Shown: one piece after another, positions 44,396-53,035 of the stretch
Layout of the letters: each line of letters starts with the position of its first letter
How positions within the stretch are numbered: position 1 is the stretch's first letter
NCBI GenBank assembly: GCA_950097015.1
Contig: CATNEN010000001.1
Location: 8,923,001 to 8,987,000 of the forward strand
Origin: Macrostomum hystrix
Taxonomy: Eukaryota > Platyhelminthes > Macrostomidae
DNA length: 64,000 bases
Reading direction: 5' to 3'
The notes under the pieces: generated by a model
What the model saw: the letters and a program-made list of their open reading frames with translations, nothing else
What the model was told of the DNA's origin: nothing
The model's database searches: none
Position numbers and translations under genes: made by a program

Positions 44396-45152
44396 CCTTC
44401 GCTCAACTAGATGCCAACACAGTGCAACAAAGCGCAACCTCCGACAATCTACCGACGCAGTCGCCCAAGCCGCAGCAACCGACAAGAAGCAACGACGCCA
44501 ATCCGCAGCTCCAACACAAGCCAGCAGCAACACCACTGAGGACACTGAGATGCTTTCTCCCCCCGCATCTAGTACATTCTCTCCCAACAACACCATCGTC
44601 CAAGTCCAAGTCCAAACCCAAGTCCCAGCCCAAGTCCAAGCCCAAGCCCAAGTCCAATTCCAAGCCCAAGCCCAAGCCGACAAGACGAGCCCAATCAGCA
44701 GTCCGAGCGACTCCAATGCTGGTTCAACAACGGCGAGTGCACGAAACTCCAAAGGTAGTAACTCTTCTTCTTGCACTTCCACATCGTCCAAAAGCCTTGA
44801 CTTGCTTGCCATCAACAGTCTTGGGTGCTACACCAAATTTCTTATCCTTGACACCTGTCCAGTCGACTTTTATCCGAACGCCTTCACCAATCTTGCCGAT
44901 GACCTCCTAAAAACGATCCAGGATGAAATTCTTCTTCTTGCGACCACGCACCGCTCTCAAGGTCGTCCGGAACCGAGACAAATTGTCTTGTACGGACCTT
45001 CTTACTCTTACTCCGGAGAAACCATCCAGGCAAACAACAACTGGCATCCGATCATCCGCAATCTTGCTCAACTCCTGTCGTCTCAACTTGACTTACCGGC
45101 CTTCAATTCTTGTCTTGTCAACGTCTACCGAACCGGCAACGACTTCGTACCC
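44386..45152 (+). pseudogene. AlkB-like 2OG-Fe(II) dioxygenase ORF, truncated
   Basis: The frame is open from 44386 with its first ATG at 44550. The first ~110 residues after the ATG are low complexity: a Gln-Val/Ala repeat from a CAAGTC/CAAGCC hexamer array, then Ser-rich. Then comes an AlkB-like N-terminal half: PVDFYPNAF, PRQIVLYGPSYSYSG, LPAFNSCLVNVYRTGNDFVP. This leads up to the place where AlkB proteins carry the iron-binding HxD, but the sequence there changes to the GC-rich hairpin repeat. The HxD and all residues after it are missing, so no activity is expected. AlkB domains are known in some retroelements and RNA viruses; a host ALKBH copy is the alternative. Confidence 0.55.
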
Positions 45153-45335
45153 GGTGGGACAGCTTTTTGGGGCGCAGAGTGGGGCGCCGTGCGCCCCGCT
45201 ATACGCCCAGCCGGCGCCGGGGCGCATAGTGATTTTCCTATACGCCCTTGCTATACGCCTCCCGCCGCCTGGGCGCATAGTGATTTTCCTATACGCCCTT
45301 GCTATACGCCTCCCGCCGCCTGGGCGCACGGTTTT
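45153..45335. repeat. GC-rich hairpin repeat, copy 2
   Basis: It starts CCCGGTGGGAC, the exact reverse complement of GTCCCACCGGG at 61632. Within it a 51-bp unit is duplicated, and each unit holds GGGCGCATAG, an 8-bp TGATTTTC loop and CTATACGCCC, a 10-bp stem with one mismatch. It interrupts the AlkB-like ORF. Confidence 0.75.
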
Positions 45336-45814
45336 GTAAACATCACTTTTTACGCGGTTTTTTTTTCTTTTCGTGTAGTACACGTGACTTATGGTTGCAG
45401 AAAAATATTATTTCACTTTTAACATGTCTAGTTGCTCTTAAATTTGGAAATATTGTTTGCATCATTTTCGAAATTTTCTACTAAATTTTCCAACTTTTTT
45501 TTCGTATGCGAAAATATTTGGAGGAAGATTAATTCGCCATGTGCTACTATTAGTAGAAACGATAGGATACTGTTTCAGTCATATCCTATAGCTCATTCTT
45601 TCCGAAAGACCTGCTCATGTAGACTGAAATTATATGACTCTGCATGACAACTTAGTATAATAGCTAGCTAGTATATAAATTAACACGGTTGCTTCTAATT
45701 TTCAATTTCCTCTACATTTATCATAGAGCATAGGGACTCAAAATTCGTCGAGATCAATCTGGATTAAGGGAGGTCCCAAAATCGATTCCGTGCCTTCCCT
45801 AGAATCCCTAGATT
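45336..45814. other. AT-rich spacer, no gene seen
   Basis: Unique-looking AT-rich sequence between the hairpin repeat and the minisatellite. Confidence 0.4.
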
Positions 45815-46165
45815 CCCTAGATTAGTAGGGTGAGAGGGAGATCAGTAGGGTGAGATGGAGAGCAGGTATGGTGAAAGGGGGATCAGGTAGGGTGAGAGGG
45901 AGAGCAGTAGGGTGAGAGTAAGTGTGGTAGTAATATGCAGTAGAGTGAGAGGAAGTGGGATAGTGAGATGCAGTAGAGTGAGAGGAAGTGTGGTAGTGAG
46001 ATGCAGTAGAGTGAGGGGAAGTGGGGTAGTGAGATGTAGTAGAATGTTTAAATTTTAATTACGATTAATTTCATTAATGCCATTAATGGCATGAGAAGTC
46101 AGAAAGAGATCAAAGAAAATATTTGAGACAGAAAGAGTTTAAATTTTTAGTTTCGCATTAGTTGA
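45815..46165 (+). repeat. Left arm of a ~350-bp inverted repeat (minisatellite plus flank)
   Basis: A GTAGGGTGAGAGGGAGAGCA-type minisatellite (to about 46045) is followed by a segment with CATTAATGCCATTAATGGCA and TTTAAATTTTTAGTTTCGCA. The same two parts occur in the same order on the opposite strand at 60690-61092. Confidence 0.8.
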
Positions 46166-46547
46166 TTTCTCTCGTAGGCACCAGTTAAGTTTGGCATGCT
46201 TAGTCACTCTTTAACTGACCATATATTTATAGACATATATTTGTTTTAAGATTTGTATTAGTTAATTAAAATGTTTGAAACAACGAAATGAACTAAGCCT
46301 TCATCCCGCATGTGTTCAGTCGGTATACAACAAGTAAAAATTTAAAGCTCAGTTTAATGACAACCCAGATCCTCAGTTTGGTGACAATCCCAGATCCTCA
46401 ATGTGCCAACGAGACACTGCTCTAGAGTTCTGGTGAGCTTTAAAACTGTGTGACTGTACGTCACTTTTCGCTGCTTTCTAAATAGCTTCATTGCCAACAT
46501 GTACATGCGTGAACGCATGTCTTTCCTTTACATTTTCGGTGCTAGAA

Positions 46548-46622
46548 AACGTCTCTATCCCTGCTCCGCTGATTTCCGTTCTAGAAACTTCTTATCAGTC
46601 CTAGCTGTCATGCTCAGCTCGA
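46548..46622 (-). promoter_or_regulatory. Orphan copy of the Hes heat-shock promoter
   Basis: CTCTATCCCTGCTCC, then TTTCCGTTCTAGAAACTTCT and TAGCTGTCATGCTCAGC, match the Hes upstream region at 54711-54790 in order and orientation. It has a perfect three-unit heat-shock element (GTTCT AGAAA CTTCT, 46578-46592). No bHLH coding sequence follows on the left; satellite sequence lies there instead. Confidence 0.6.
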
Positions 46623-46719
46623 ACGGCAATTCCCAGCTCTGTTTGTTCATGTGCTGCTCTAAAAATAGCACTGGGAAAGTCGCATGCATGCAATATCCCA
46701 TTGCTCATAGAGCCCGGGA

Positions 46720-47035
46720 TTTTCTAGGTGACTTTCCAGGTTAATAAGTTCGAGTGGAAATCATTTAAAATCATGAAACCAACTCAGTCGTGTAGGAAAT
46801 CATTTCTAGATAGATTTTCAATTGAATCCGACTCGATAAACTGTGCTCAAATCTATTGGGACACCGACGACAGCCATATAGTACTGACATAGTCAGAGTC
46901 AAGATAAAATTTTCTAGGTGACTTTCCAGGTTAATAAGTTCGAGTGGAAATCATTTGAGAATAGAAACCAACTCAGTCGTGTAGGAAATCATTTCTAGAT
47001 AGATTTTCAATTGAATCCGACCCGATAAAGTTTGG
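46720..47035 (+). repeat. ~187-bp unit in tandem, inverted relative to 61.1-61.4 kb
   Basis: Two tandem copies (starting about 46722 and 46909) of a unit with TTCTAGGTGACTTTCCAGGT and ATTGGGACACCGACGACAGC; the second copy is incomplete. Reverse-complement copies lie at 61094-61420. Confidence 0.85.
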
Positions 47036-47159
47036 CATGCTTATAGTCACTCTTTAACTGAGCATATATTCCGATAAGCTTCTAAGTCTAAGCTTCCGAT
47101 ATGGGCGGCACCGGCCGCCTCCTCGCTGCGTCCGTCATGGAGGCTCCCTGCCGCTAAGT

Positions 47160-47766
47160 CAAGTAAGTCAAGAGCATATATTTATTTAATTATTTATTTA
47201 TTTAATGGTTTGTATTAGTTAATTAAAAAAATTAAGCAATTAAATGAACTAAGCATTGATACAACACTGATACAACACAACAACAATGATACAACATTGA
47301 TACGATACAACGATACAATGATACAACAATATATAAACATTTAAAGCTCAGTTTAATGACAATCCCAGATCCTCAGTTTGGTTACAATCCCAGATTGGTG
47401 ATAATCCCCCAGATAAAAAGTTTTAAACAATGAAATGAACTAAGCATTGATACAACACTGATACAACACAACAACAATGATACAACATTGATACGATACA
47501 ACGATACAAAGATACAACAATATATAAACATTTAAAGCTCAGTTTAATGACAATTATCCCAGATCCTCAGTTTGGTGACAATCCCAGAACCTCTGTTTGG
47601 TTACAATCCCAGATCCTCTGTTTGGTGACAATCCCAGATCCTCAGTGTGGGACAATCCCAGATTGGTGATAATCCCCCAGATAAAAAGTTTCAAACAATG
47701 AAATGAACTAAGCATTGATACAACACTGATACAACACAACAACAATGATACAACATTGATACGATA
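47160..47766. repeat. ~200-bp higher-order satellite, left part
   Basis: Units combine a GATACAACAAT-type short repeat, AACATTTAAAGCTCAGTTTA and a 23-bp repeat around CAATCCCAGATCCTCAGTTT. The same units resume at 53032, so the LTR element split the array. Confidence 0.88.
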
Positions 47767-47919
47767 TGTAAGATTGTTGGCAACATGTTTGCACGCGCTA
47801 TGTACGTTTGCATGCTGTACAATGATGTACATTAATCGTCAAAATATAAGCGAGTGAGTTGACGCCTTAAAGTGGCGAGAATTTGGTCTACGCTACAATC
47901 TCGTTTTCGGCGGCTTACA
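47767..47919 (+). repeat. 5' LTR, 153 bp
   Basis: Begins TGTAAGATTGTTGG and ends GGCGGCTTACA. Preceded by GATA. It is very short for an LTR and has no obvious TATA or AATAAA. Confidence 0.95.
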
Positions 47920-47920
47920 T

Positions 47921-47938
47921 TGGTGGCAGCGTGTGGCT
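47921..47938 (+). other. Primer-binding site
   Basis: TGGTGGCAGCGTGTGGCT begins 1 nt after the 5' LTR and starts with TGG, the complement of the tRNA CCA end. It is partly like the initiator-Met type (TGGTAGCAG). The tRNA is not certain. Confidence 0.7.
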
Positions 47939-48781
47939 ATGAAAAAAAGTGAGAGCAGTGCTAGTGCAGAGAGTCCTGCAGTGGCTGTAGCGCAAGCCAG
48001 TTTTGTCAACATGTTTCTGCGACCGCCCCAATACCAGTATGGGCAAGATTTTGAGCTCTGGCTGGCGCGTTTCAACAACTTTGCATCGTCCTTTCCGGAG
48101 GATCAGCGCAAAAATGCTCTACTGACATTCCTCGATGACAAAGCGTACCAAGCGGCCAGCAATCTGGCAGCTGCCCACTCCTACAGCGATTTTGAAAAGG
48201 CTTTGCTCAGTCGTTTCCGGCCATCTGCATCCTCTGCTGAGCTGCAAGCCCAGTTCTTCAGCCTTACTCAGAAGGACGGGCAGTCGGTTGCAGAGTACTC
48301 CGATGCCCTGGTCATCGCGGTGAAGCGCGCTTTTCCAAGTCTAGAGGAGCCTGCGACTGATGAGCGCAGGATGACGGAAGTGACAGCGAAGGATGAGCTG
48401 CTCAAAGGTCGGTTTCTTTCTGGATTGAGAAACCCAGCTGTGCGGATGCAGACGCAGATGCAGCCGAAAGCGACGTTCACTGAGACGGTGGAAACAGCGA
48501 AGTTCGTCGAATCAGTGCAGTCACAAGGAGGCGCCGCCATTGCACTGGCTGCTGAGGCCCCCGAGGCTTTTGCTGTTGGAATTCAGCGGTCTCTGCAGGA
48601 GCTGTCGAACAAGCTCAGCCGTCTGGAGTCGAAAGAGCAAGATCGTCGTGGAAGCGGCGACAGACGTGGAGTCGTGACGTGCTGGAGGTGCGGTAAGCCG
48701 GGCCACGTTCAAAGATTCTGCTCTCAGAAGTCGGGAAACTTCAATGGAGCGGCGACCGCCGGGGTGCCGTTCCGCAAGTGA
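47939..48781 (+). CDS. gag: Gag, capsid and nucleocapsid of the Ty3/Gypsy element
   Basis: 280 codons from the ATG at 47939 to TGA at 48779-48781; the frame could start 6 nt earlier at a GTG, but the ATG is preferred. Residues about 20-205 are a retrotransposon gag capsid-type helical region (FLRPPQYQYGQDFELWLARF at its start, GLRNPAV near its end). A single zinc knuckle CWRCGKPGHVQRFC (CX2CX4HX4C) lies near the C-terminus. Gag coats the RNA in cytoplasmic particles. Translation ends at TGA unless ribosomes slip at 48733-48739 into pol. Confidence 0.93.
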   Translation: MKKSESSASAESPAVAVAQASFVNMFLRPPQYQYGQDFELWLARFNNFASSFPEDQRKNALLTFLDDKAYQAASNLAAAHSYSDFEKALLSRFRPSASSAELQAQFFSLTQKDGQSVAEYSDALVIAVKRAFPSLEEPATDERRMTEVTAKDELLKGRFLSGLRNPAVRMQTQMQPKATFTETVETAKFVESVQSQGGAAIALAAEAPEAFAVGIQRSLQELSNKLSRLESKEQDRRGSGDRRGVVTCWRCGKPGHVQRFCSQKSGNFNGAATAGVPFRK

Positions 48782-51700
48782 GAATCCCGGCGCAGCCAGT
48801 CCTGGAGGTGTCCTGCTCAGCCACCGGCGCCAACATGCTGGTGCAGTGCCGCATTCTGCCGATGGGTGTCCCTGCCAGCTGTTTGGTTGACACTGGGTGT
48901 TCACAGTCGCTGATGTCGAGTTCCCTGTTTCGTAAGCTGAATGAGAAACTCTTGCCGTTGGCGACTCCCGTGCATCTGAAGCTAGCAGACGGCAACTATT
49001 TGGCAGCCTGTGGTTGGCAGGAAGTGCAGCTGAGTTTCGGTGTTGCGACTGTTCGGCAGGAGGTGTTGATCGTCAACGATCTGGCGAAGGATTTTTTGTT
49101 GGGTGCAGATTTCCTGAGAAGTTGTGGCTGCATCATCGACTGCAATCGGCAAACGCTCAGTGTGTGCGGTCAGCTAGTAAAAATGGAATCTTCAGCACAA
49201 GGGAGTGGTGCATTCGCCGTTGAAGTGGTGGACCGTACAACTGTACCCGCTGGTCATGAAATCGTGTTTCCTGCGAGACTTGCGACTGGATCAGCGACTG
49301 CTGTTAATGGTGAGTGCGGAATCTTTGAGCCCGACAATTCAAAGGAAATCTCAAATGTCCTGTGTGGAGCGCGCAGCCTCTCTGTGATGCGAGGCGGACT
49401 CATCGCTGTGCACTATGTCAACACGGACACTAAGCCTCATACTTTTTACCCCGGAACCAAGCTGGGGAGTTTCGAGCCGATGGAGACGGAGTCGCTAATG
49501 CATGTTGAGTCAGTGAACGACCAAGAAATTGAGCATGGACCCGATGTTGTAGCGCAAGTGCATATCGATGAGAACAATCTGACAGCCAATCAAGTCCGAA
49601 GTGTCAAGGATATGCTGCATCAGTACCGAGATGTGTTTTCAAAGAGTCCGAACGACCTGGGCTGCACTACACTGCTAGACCACAAAATCGACACGGGGTC
49701 GGCCCAGCCCATCAGAGTACCTCCTCGGCGGTTATCGCCTCCGAACCAGCGAGCGGTGTCGGAGATGGTCGAGCAGATGGTGCGAGACGACATCGTAGAG
49801 CCGTCGAGTTCTCCATGGTCGAGCCCAGTCATCCTGGTGAAGAAGAAGGACGGTAGTTTGCGTTTCGTGAACGATTTCAGACTGCTCAACTCTGTGACCG
49901 TGAAGGACAGTCATCCACTGCCTCACACCAGCGATCTGATCGACGCCTTGGCAGGGTCCACGATGTTTTCGACGCTAGATTTCACCAGCGGCTACTCTCA
50001 GGTGATGTTGGACTCGGAGAGTCGTGAAAAAACGGCATTTCCTGCGCCACAGGGATTGTTCCAGTACAAGAGGCTGCCTCAAGGAGTCTGCAACGGGCCT
50101 GCCACATTCTCGAGACTGATGGAACTTGTGCTGAAGGGTCTTCGGTGGGAAGTGTGTCTATCATTTCTCGATGACGTAGTAATATTTTCGAAAGGATTCG
50201 AGGAGCATCTTCGGAGACTTCAGCTTGTGCTGCAGAAATTTAGAACCGCAAATCTGAAGTTAAAGCCGACAAAGTGCCACTTGTGCTATCAAGAAATCTC
50301 TTTTCTTGGCTTTCGAATCTCCAAGGACGGTGTGACAACTGATCCGGACAAGGCAAAGGCAGTACAGGAGTGGCCAATGCCTGAGGACCGTTCAGAAGTG
50401 CGGCAGTTTCTGGGACTGTGCGGCTACTATCGTCAGTTCGTCAAAAACTACAGCGAGATTGCTGCGCCATTGTACGAACTAACGCAGAAGGATGTGGCTT
50501 TCAACTGGTCTCCGGAGTGCTCAGCGGCATTCAATCAACTGAAGCAGTGCCTGACATCCAGCCCGGTCCTCATCATGCCGACATTCGCAGAAGACGCCGA
50601 GTTTGTGCTGGACACCGATGCCTCCGGCGTGGCTATCTCAGGAGTTCTACAGGAGCGCCGTGGTGACAGGACACAGGTGGTGGCGTACGGCAGTCGAATC
50701 CTGTCCAAGGCAGAACGAAATTACTGCACAACGAGACGAGAGTTGCTGGCAATTGTGCACTTCGTCGGTCACTATCGCAGCTATTTGCTGGGAAAGAAAT
50801 TCACCCTGCGCACTGACCACGCATCGCTGATTCATCTGCTGCGTTTCCGAGATCCTGATGGTCAGCTGGCCCGGTGGCTGGACAAACTCAGCGAGTTCGA
50901 CTACCAGACTGAGTACCGCAAGGGCGAAAAACATGGCAATGCAGACGCACTGAGTCGGCGACCGTGTCGAAAAGATCCCTGCCTGTGCAGCGGCTCTGCC
51001 CTCTCTGTCGAGTTCAAAGATGACAGCGCAATTCGGCGAGCCCAGGCAGCGGATCGGTGCATGCAGCAGCTGGCGAACTATTTGCGAACTGGCGGACAAC
51101 CAGCAAAGGCGGAGACAGATAGCTGGAGCAATCGGCAGCGGCAGCTTCTGTCCGAGTTCCAGCGGCTGACGCTGGTAGACGGTCTGCTGTGCCGCCGGTG
51201 GGAGTCAGATGATGGCAGCGCCATTTGTCAGCAGCTGGTGGTGCCGGAAAGTCTGCAGCACGATGTTTTCGCCGAAGCTCATGCTGGAACGAGCGGCAGC
51301 CACTGCGGTACGCAGAAGACCATCGAAAAGATCAGGGCGCGACTCTACTGGCCTGGAATGACAGCAGACGTCTCTGACTGGTGCGCCACGTGCAGTGAAT
51401 GCGCAAGACTGAAGGACTCCGGTCAGCACAGGCGGGCGCCTCTGCAGAGCATGGCAATCGGCAGCGTTGGTCAGCGACTTGAAATGGACTTCATGGTGGG
51501 CTTGCCGAGAACTGAGCGAGGAAATTCAGTTATCCTGGTCGTCATCGACACCTTCAGCAAATGGACCGAGGCCTTCCCACTGCCATCCCAAGACGCTGAG
51601 ACTACAGCCCGCACATTTGTCAACGAGTGGGTGGCTCGCTTCGGAGTTCCGCAGTCAGTGCACACGGACCAGGGCCGGAACTGGGAGTCGCAGTTGTTTA

Positions 51701-52644
51701 AAGAGACGATGCGGATGTTGCAGATCGACAAAACGCGGACGACAGGCTATCACCCTGAAGGAGACGGCGGCTGCGAACGGATGAACCGGACGCTGGTGCA
51801 GCTGCTGCGAGCCTGGGTGAACGAGAACCAGCGAGACTGGGACCTTCATCTGCAGATTGCACTCATGGGCTACCGCACTTCAGTACACAAGTCAACTGGT
51901 CAGACACCCTCGGCGATGCATCTCGGCCGGGAACTACGGCTGCCGCTGGACTTGGCCTACGGAGGTCTGGCGCCTGACGACCGCCGCCCGTGCGAGTGGG
52001 TGGCCGAATTGCGGACCCGCATGCAGACGTCGCACGAGAGGGCGAGGCAAAGCCTGGAGACAGCGCAGCTGCACCAGAAGGTGGAGTACGACAAGCGGTG
52101 CCACGGCGAAGCTTTCAGCGAGGGCGATCTGGTATGGCTACACAATCCAGCACTCAAGCAAGGTGAGTGCCGCAAATTTCACCGCTGGTGGACCGGGCCA
52201 TGGCGTATTAAAAAGAAAATTTCGGATGTTATCTACCGCATTCAGCTCGAGACCAACGCGCGGAAGAAGCGGGTCGTGCACTTCAATCGCCTGAAGTCCT
52301 GCAAGGCGGCCAGTCCAGTCGGCGCCCCAGTCGGCGCCCCAGTCGGCGCCCCAGTCGACGCTCCAGTCGGCGCCCCAGTCGGCGCTCCAGCCGGCGCTCC
52401 AGTCGGCGCCCCAGTCGGCGCTCCAGTCGGCGCCCCAGTCGGCGCTCCAGTCGGCGCCCCGGTCGGCGCTCCAGTCGGCGCCCCGGTCGGCGCCCCAGCT
52501 GGCGCCCCAGTCGGCGCCCCAGTCGGCGCTCCAGTCGACGCCCCAGCCGGCGCCCCAGCCGGCGCCCCTATCGTTGTCGAATTACGTCGGAGTGAAAGGA
52601 CCCGTGCTCCTCCAGAGTTTTTCGGTGAAGTTTATACCCATTGA
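48697..52644 (+). CDS. pol: Pol polyprotein: protease, RT, RNase H, integrase
   Basis: The pol frame is open from 48697 and overlaps gag in the -1 frame. Numbering from the GTG at 48778 (1288 codons to the stop): protease DTGCS at 38; RT about 315-500 with the active site FLDD near 463; RNase H with DTDASG near 610; integrase HHCC zinc finger about 830-880 and a DDE core about 900-1005 (MDFMVG, HTDQGRNW, GDGGCERMN); a GPY/F-like module (WWTGPWRIKKK...VHFNRLK) about 1135-1170. Then 21 tetrapeptides of VGAP type (about 1178-1264) and an end with RRSERTRAPPEFF. There is no ATG near the start, so expression by frameshift from gag is expected. No internal stop. Confidence 0.95.
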   Translation, partial: AGPRSKILLSEVGKLQWSGDRRGAVPQVRIPAQPVLEVSCSATGANMLVQCRILPMGVPASCLVDTGCSQSLMSSSLFRKLNEKLLPLATPVHLKLADGNYLAACGWQEVQLSFGVATVRQEVLIVNDLAKDFLLGADFLRSCGCIIDCNRQTLSVCGQLVKMESSAQGSGAFAVEVVDRTTVPAGHEIVFPARLATGSATAVNGECGIFEPDNSKEISNVLCGARSLSVMRGGLIAVHYVNTDTKPHTFYPGTKLGSFEPMETESLMHVESVNDQEIEHGPDVVAQVHIDENNLTANQVRSVKDMLHQYRDVFSKSPNDLGCTTLLDHKIDTGSAQPIRVPPRRLSPPNQRAVSEMVEQMVRDDIVEPSSSPWSSPVILVKKKDGSLRFVNDFRLLNSVTVKDSHPLPHTSDLIDALAGSTMFSTLDFTSGYSQVMLDSESREKTAFPAPQGLFQYKRLPQGVCNGPATFSRLMELVLKGLRWEVCLSFLDDVVIFSKGFEEHLRRLQLVLQKFRTANLKLKPTKCHLCYQEISFLGFRISKDGVTTDPDKAKAVQEWPMPEDRSEVRQFLGLCGYYRQFVKNYSEIAAPLYELTQKDVAFNWSPECSAAFNQLKQCLTSSPVLIMPTFAEDAEFVLDTDASGVAISGVLQERRGDRTQVVAYGSRILSKAERNYCTTRRELLAIVHFVGHYRSYLLGKKFTLRTDHASLIHLLRFRDPDGQLARWLDKLSEFDYQTEYRKGEKHGNADALSRRPCRKDPCLCSGSALSVEFKDDSAIRRAQAADRCMQQLANYLRTGGQPAKAETDSWSNRQRQLLSEFQRLTLVDGLLCRRWESDDGSAICQQLVVPESLQHDVFAEAHAGTSGSHCGTQKTIEKIRARLYWPGMTADVSDWCATCSECARLKDSGQHRRAPLQSMAIGSVGQRLEMDFMVGLPRTERGNSVILVVIDTFSKWTEAFPLPSQDAETTARTFVNEWVARFGVPQSVHTDQGRNWESQLFKETMRMLQIDKTRTTGYHPEGDGGCERMNRTLVQLLRAWVNENQRDWDLHLQIALMGYRTSVHKSTGQTPSAMHLGRELRLPLDLAYGGLAPDDRRPCEWVAELRTRMQTSHERARQSLETAQLHQKVEYDKRCHGEAFSEGDLVWLHNPALKQGECRKFHRWWTGPWRIKKKISDVIYRIQLETNARKKRVVHFNRLKSCKAASPVGAPVGAPVGAPVDAPVGAPVGAPAGAPVGAPVGAPVGAPVGAPVGAPVGAPVGAPVGAPAGAPVGAPVGAPVDAPAGAPAGAPIVVELRRSERTRAPPEFFGEVYTH
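48733..48761 (+). promoter_or_regulatory. Programmed -1 frameshift site between gag and pol
   Basis: G GGA AAC (48733-48739) is a canonical slippery heptamer in the correct gag register (codons GGA and AAC). The pol frame is open from 48697 on. Ten nt downstream, CGGCG (48750-48754) can pair with CGCCG (48757-48761), and a GCCGGG/CCCGGC pair farther on could form a larger structure. Confidence 0.8.
52313..52570 (+). repeat. 12-bp minisatellite coding for the VGAP tail of pol
   Basis: Twenty-one in-frame copies of GTCGGCGCCCCA-type dodecamers with synonymous (GCC/GCT) and non-synonymous (Val/Ala, Gly/Asp) variants. Confidence 0.95.
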
Positions 52645-52863
52645 AAATAATGTTAGATATTTTTGCAAACGCTGCTGTCAGATCAGTTTTTTTTATATCA
52701 GATCAATATTTTTTCATTTTATCTTCCTATTTTATTATTCCATTGAGTTACTGTTGCAACAATACGCTCGTAATATAAATATTTTTTTTACAAAATAACT
52801 CGTTCTTTTTTTATTAAATTAGAAACTCGAATATTGTAAAAGTGAGTGGAACACTTTTTTTTC

Positions 52864-52875
52864 GAAGAAGGAGAG
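52864..52875 (+). other. Polypurine tract
   Basis: GAAGAAGGAGAG lies 3 nt before the 3' LTR, the position expected for plus-strand priming. Confidence 0.75.
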
Positions 52876-52878
52876 CAT

Positions 52879-53031
52879 TGTAAGATTGTTGGCAACATGT
52901 TTGCACGCGCTATGTACGTTTGCATGCTGTACAATGATGTACATTAATCGTCAAAATATAAGCGAGTGAGTTGACGCCTTAAAGTGGCGAGAATTTGGTC
53001 TACGCTACAATCTCGTTTTCGGCGGCTTACA
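52879..53031 (+). repeat. 3' LTR, 153 bp
   Basis: Same length and, base by base as far as I can read, same sequence as the 5' LTR. Followed by GATA. Confidence 0.95.
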
Positions 53032-53035
53032 GATA

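Larger units (their letters stand above)
47767..53031 (+). mobile_element. Complete Ty3/Gypsy LTR retrotransposon
   Basis: 5265-bp element: two 153-bp LTRs (47767-47919 and 52879-53031; I saw no difference between them), TG...CA ends (TGTAAG...CTTACA), GATA duplicated on both sides (47763-47766 and 53032-53035). A primer-binding site, gag, pol by -1 frameshift and a polypurine tract are all in place. Domain order PR-RT-RH-IN is that of Ty3/Gypsy. No envelope gene. It is nested in a satellite. Matching LTRs and open ORFs point to a recent insertion. Confidence 0.95.

Noticed and set aside
50647-51099. Minus-strand ORFs inside pol
   Set aside because: Shadows of the coding strand of the Ty3/Gypsy pol.
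52574-52798. Env-like hydrophobic ORF after pol
   Set aside because: Starts within pol and is AT-rich 3' sequence; no signal peptide plus ectodomain layout, so no envelope gene.
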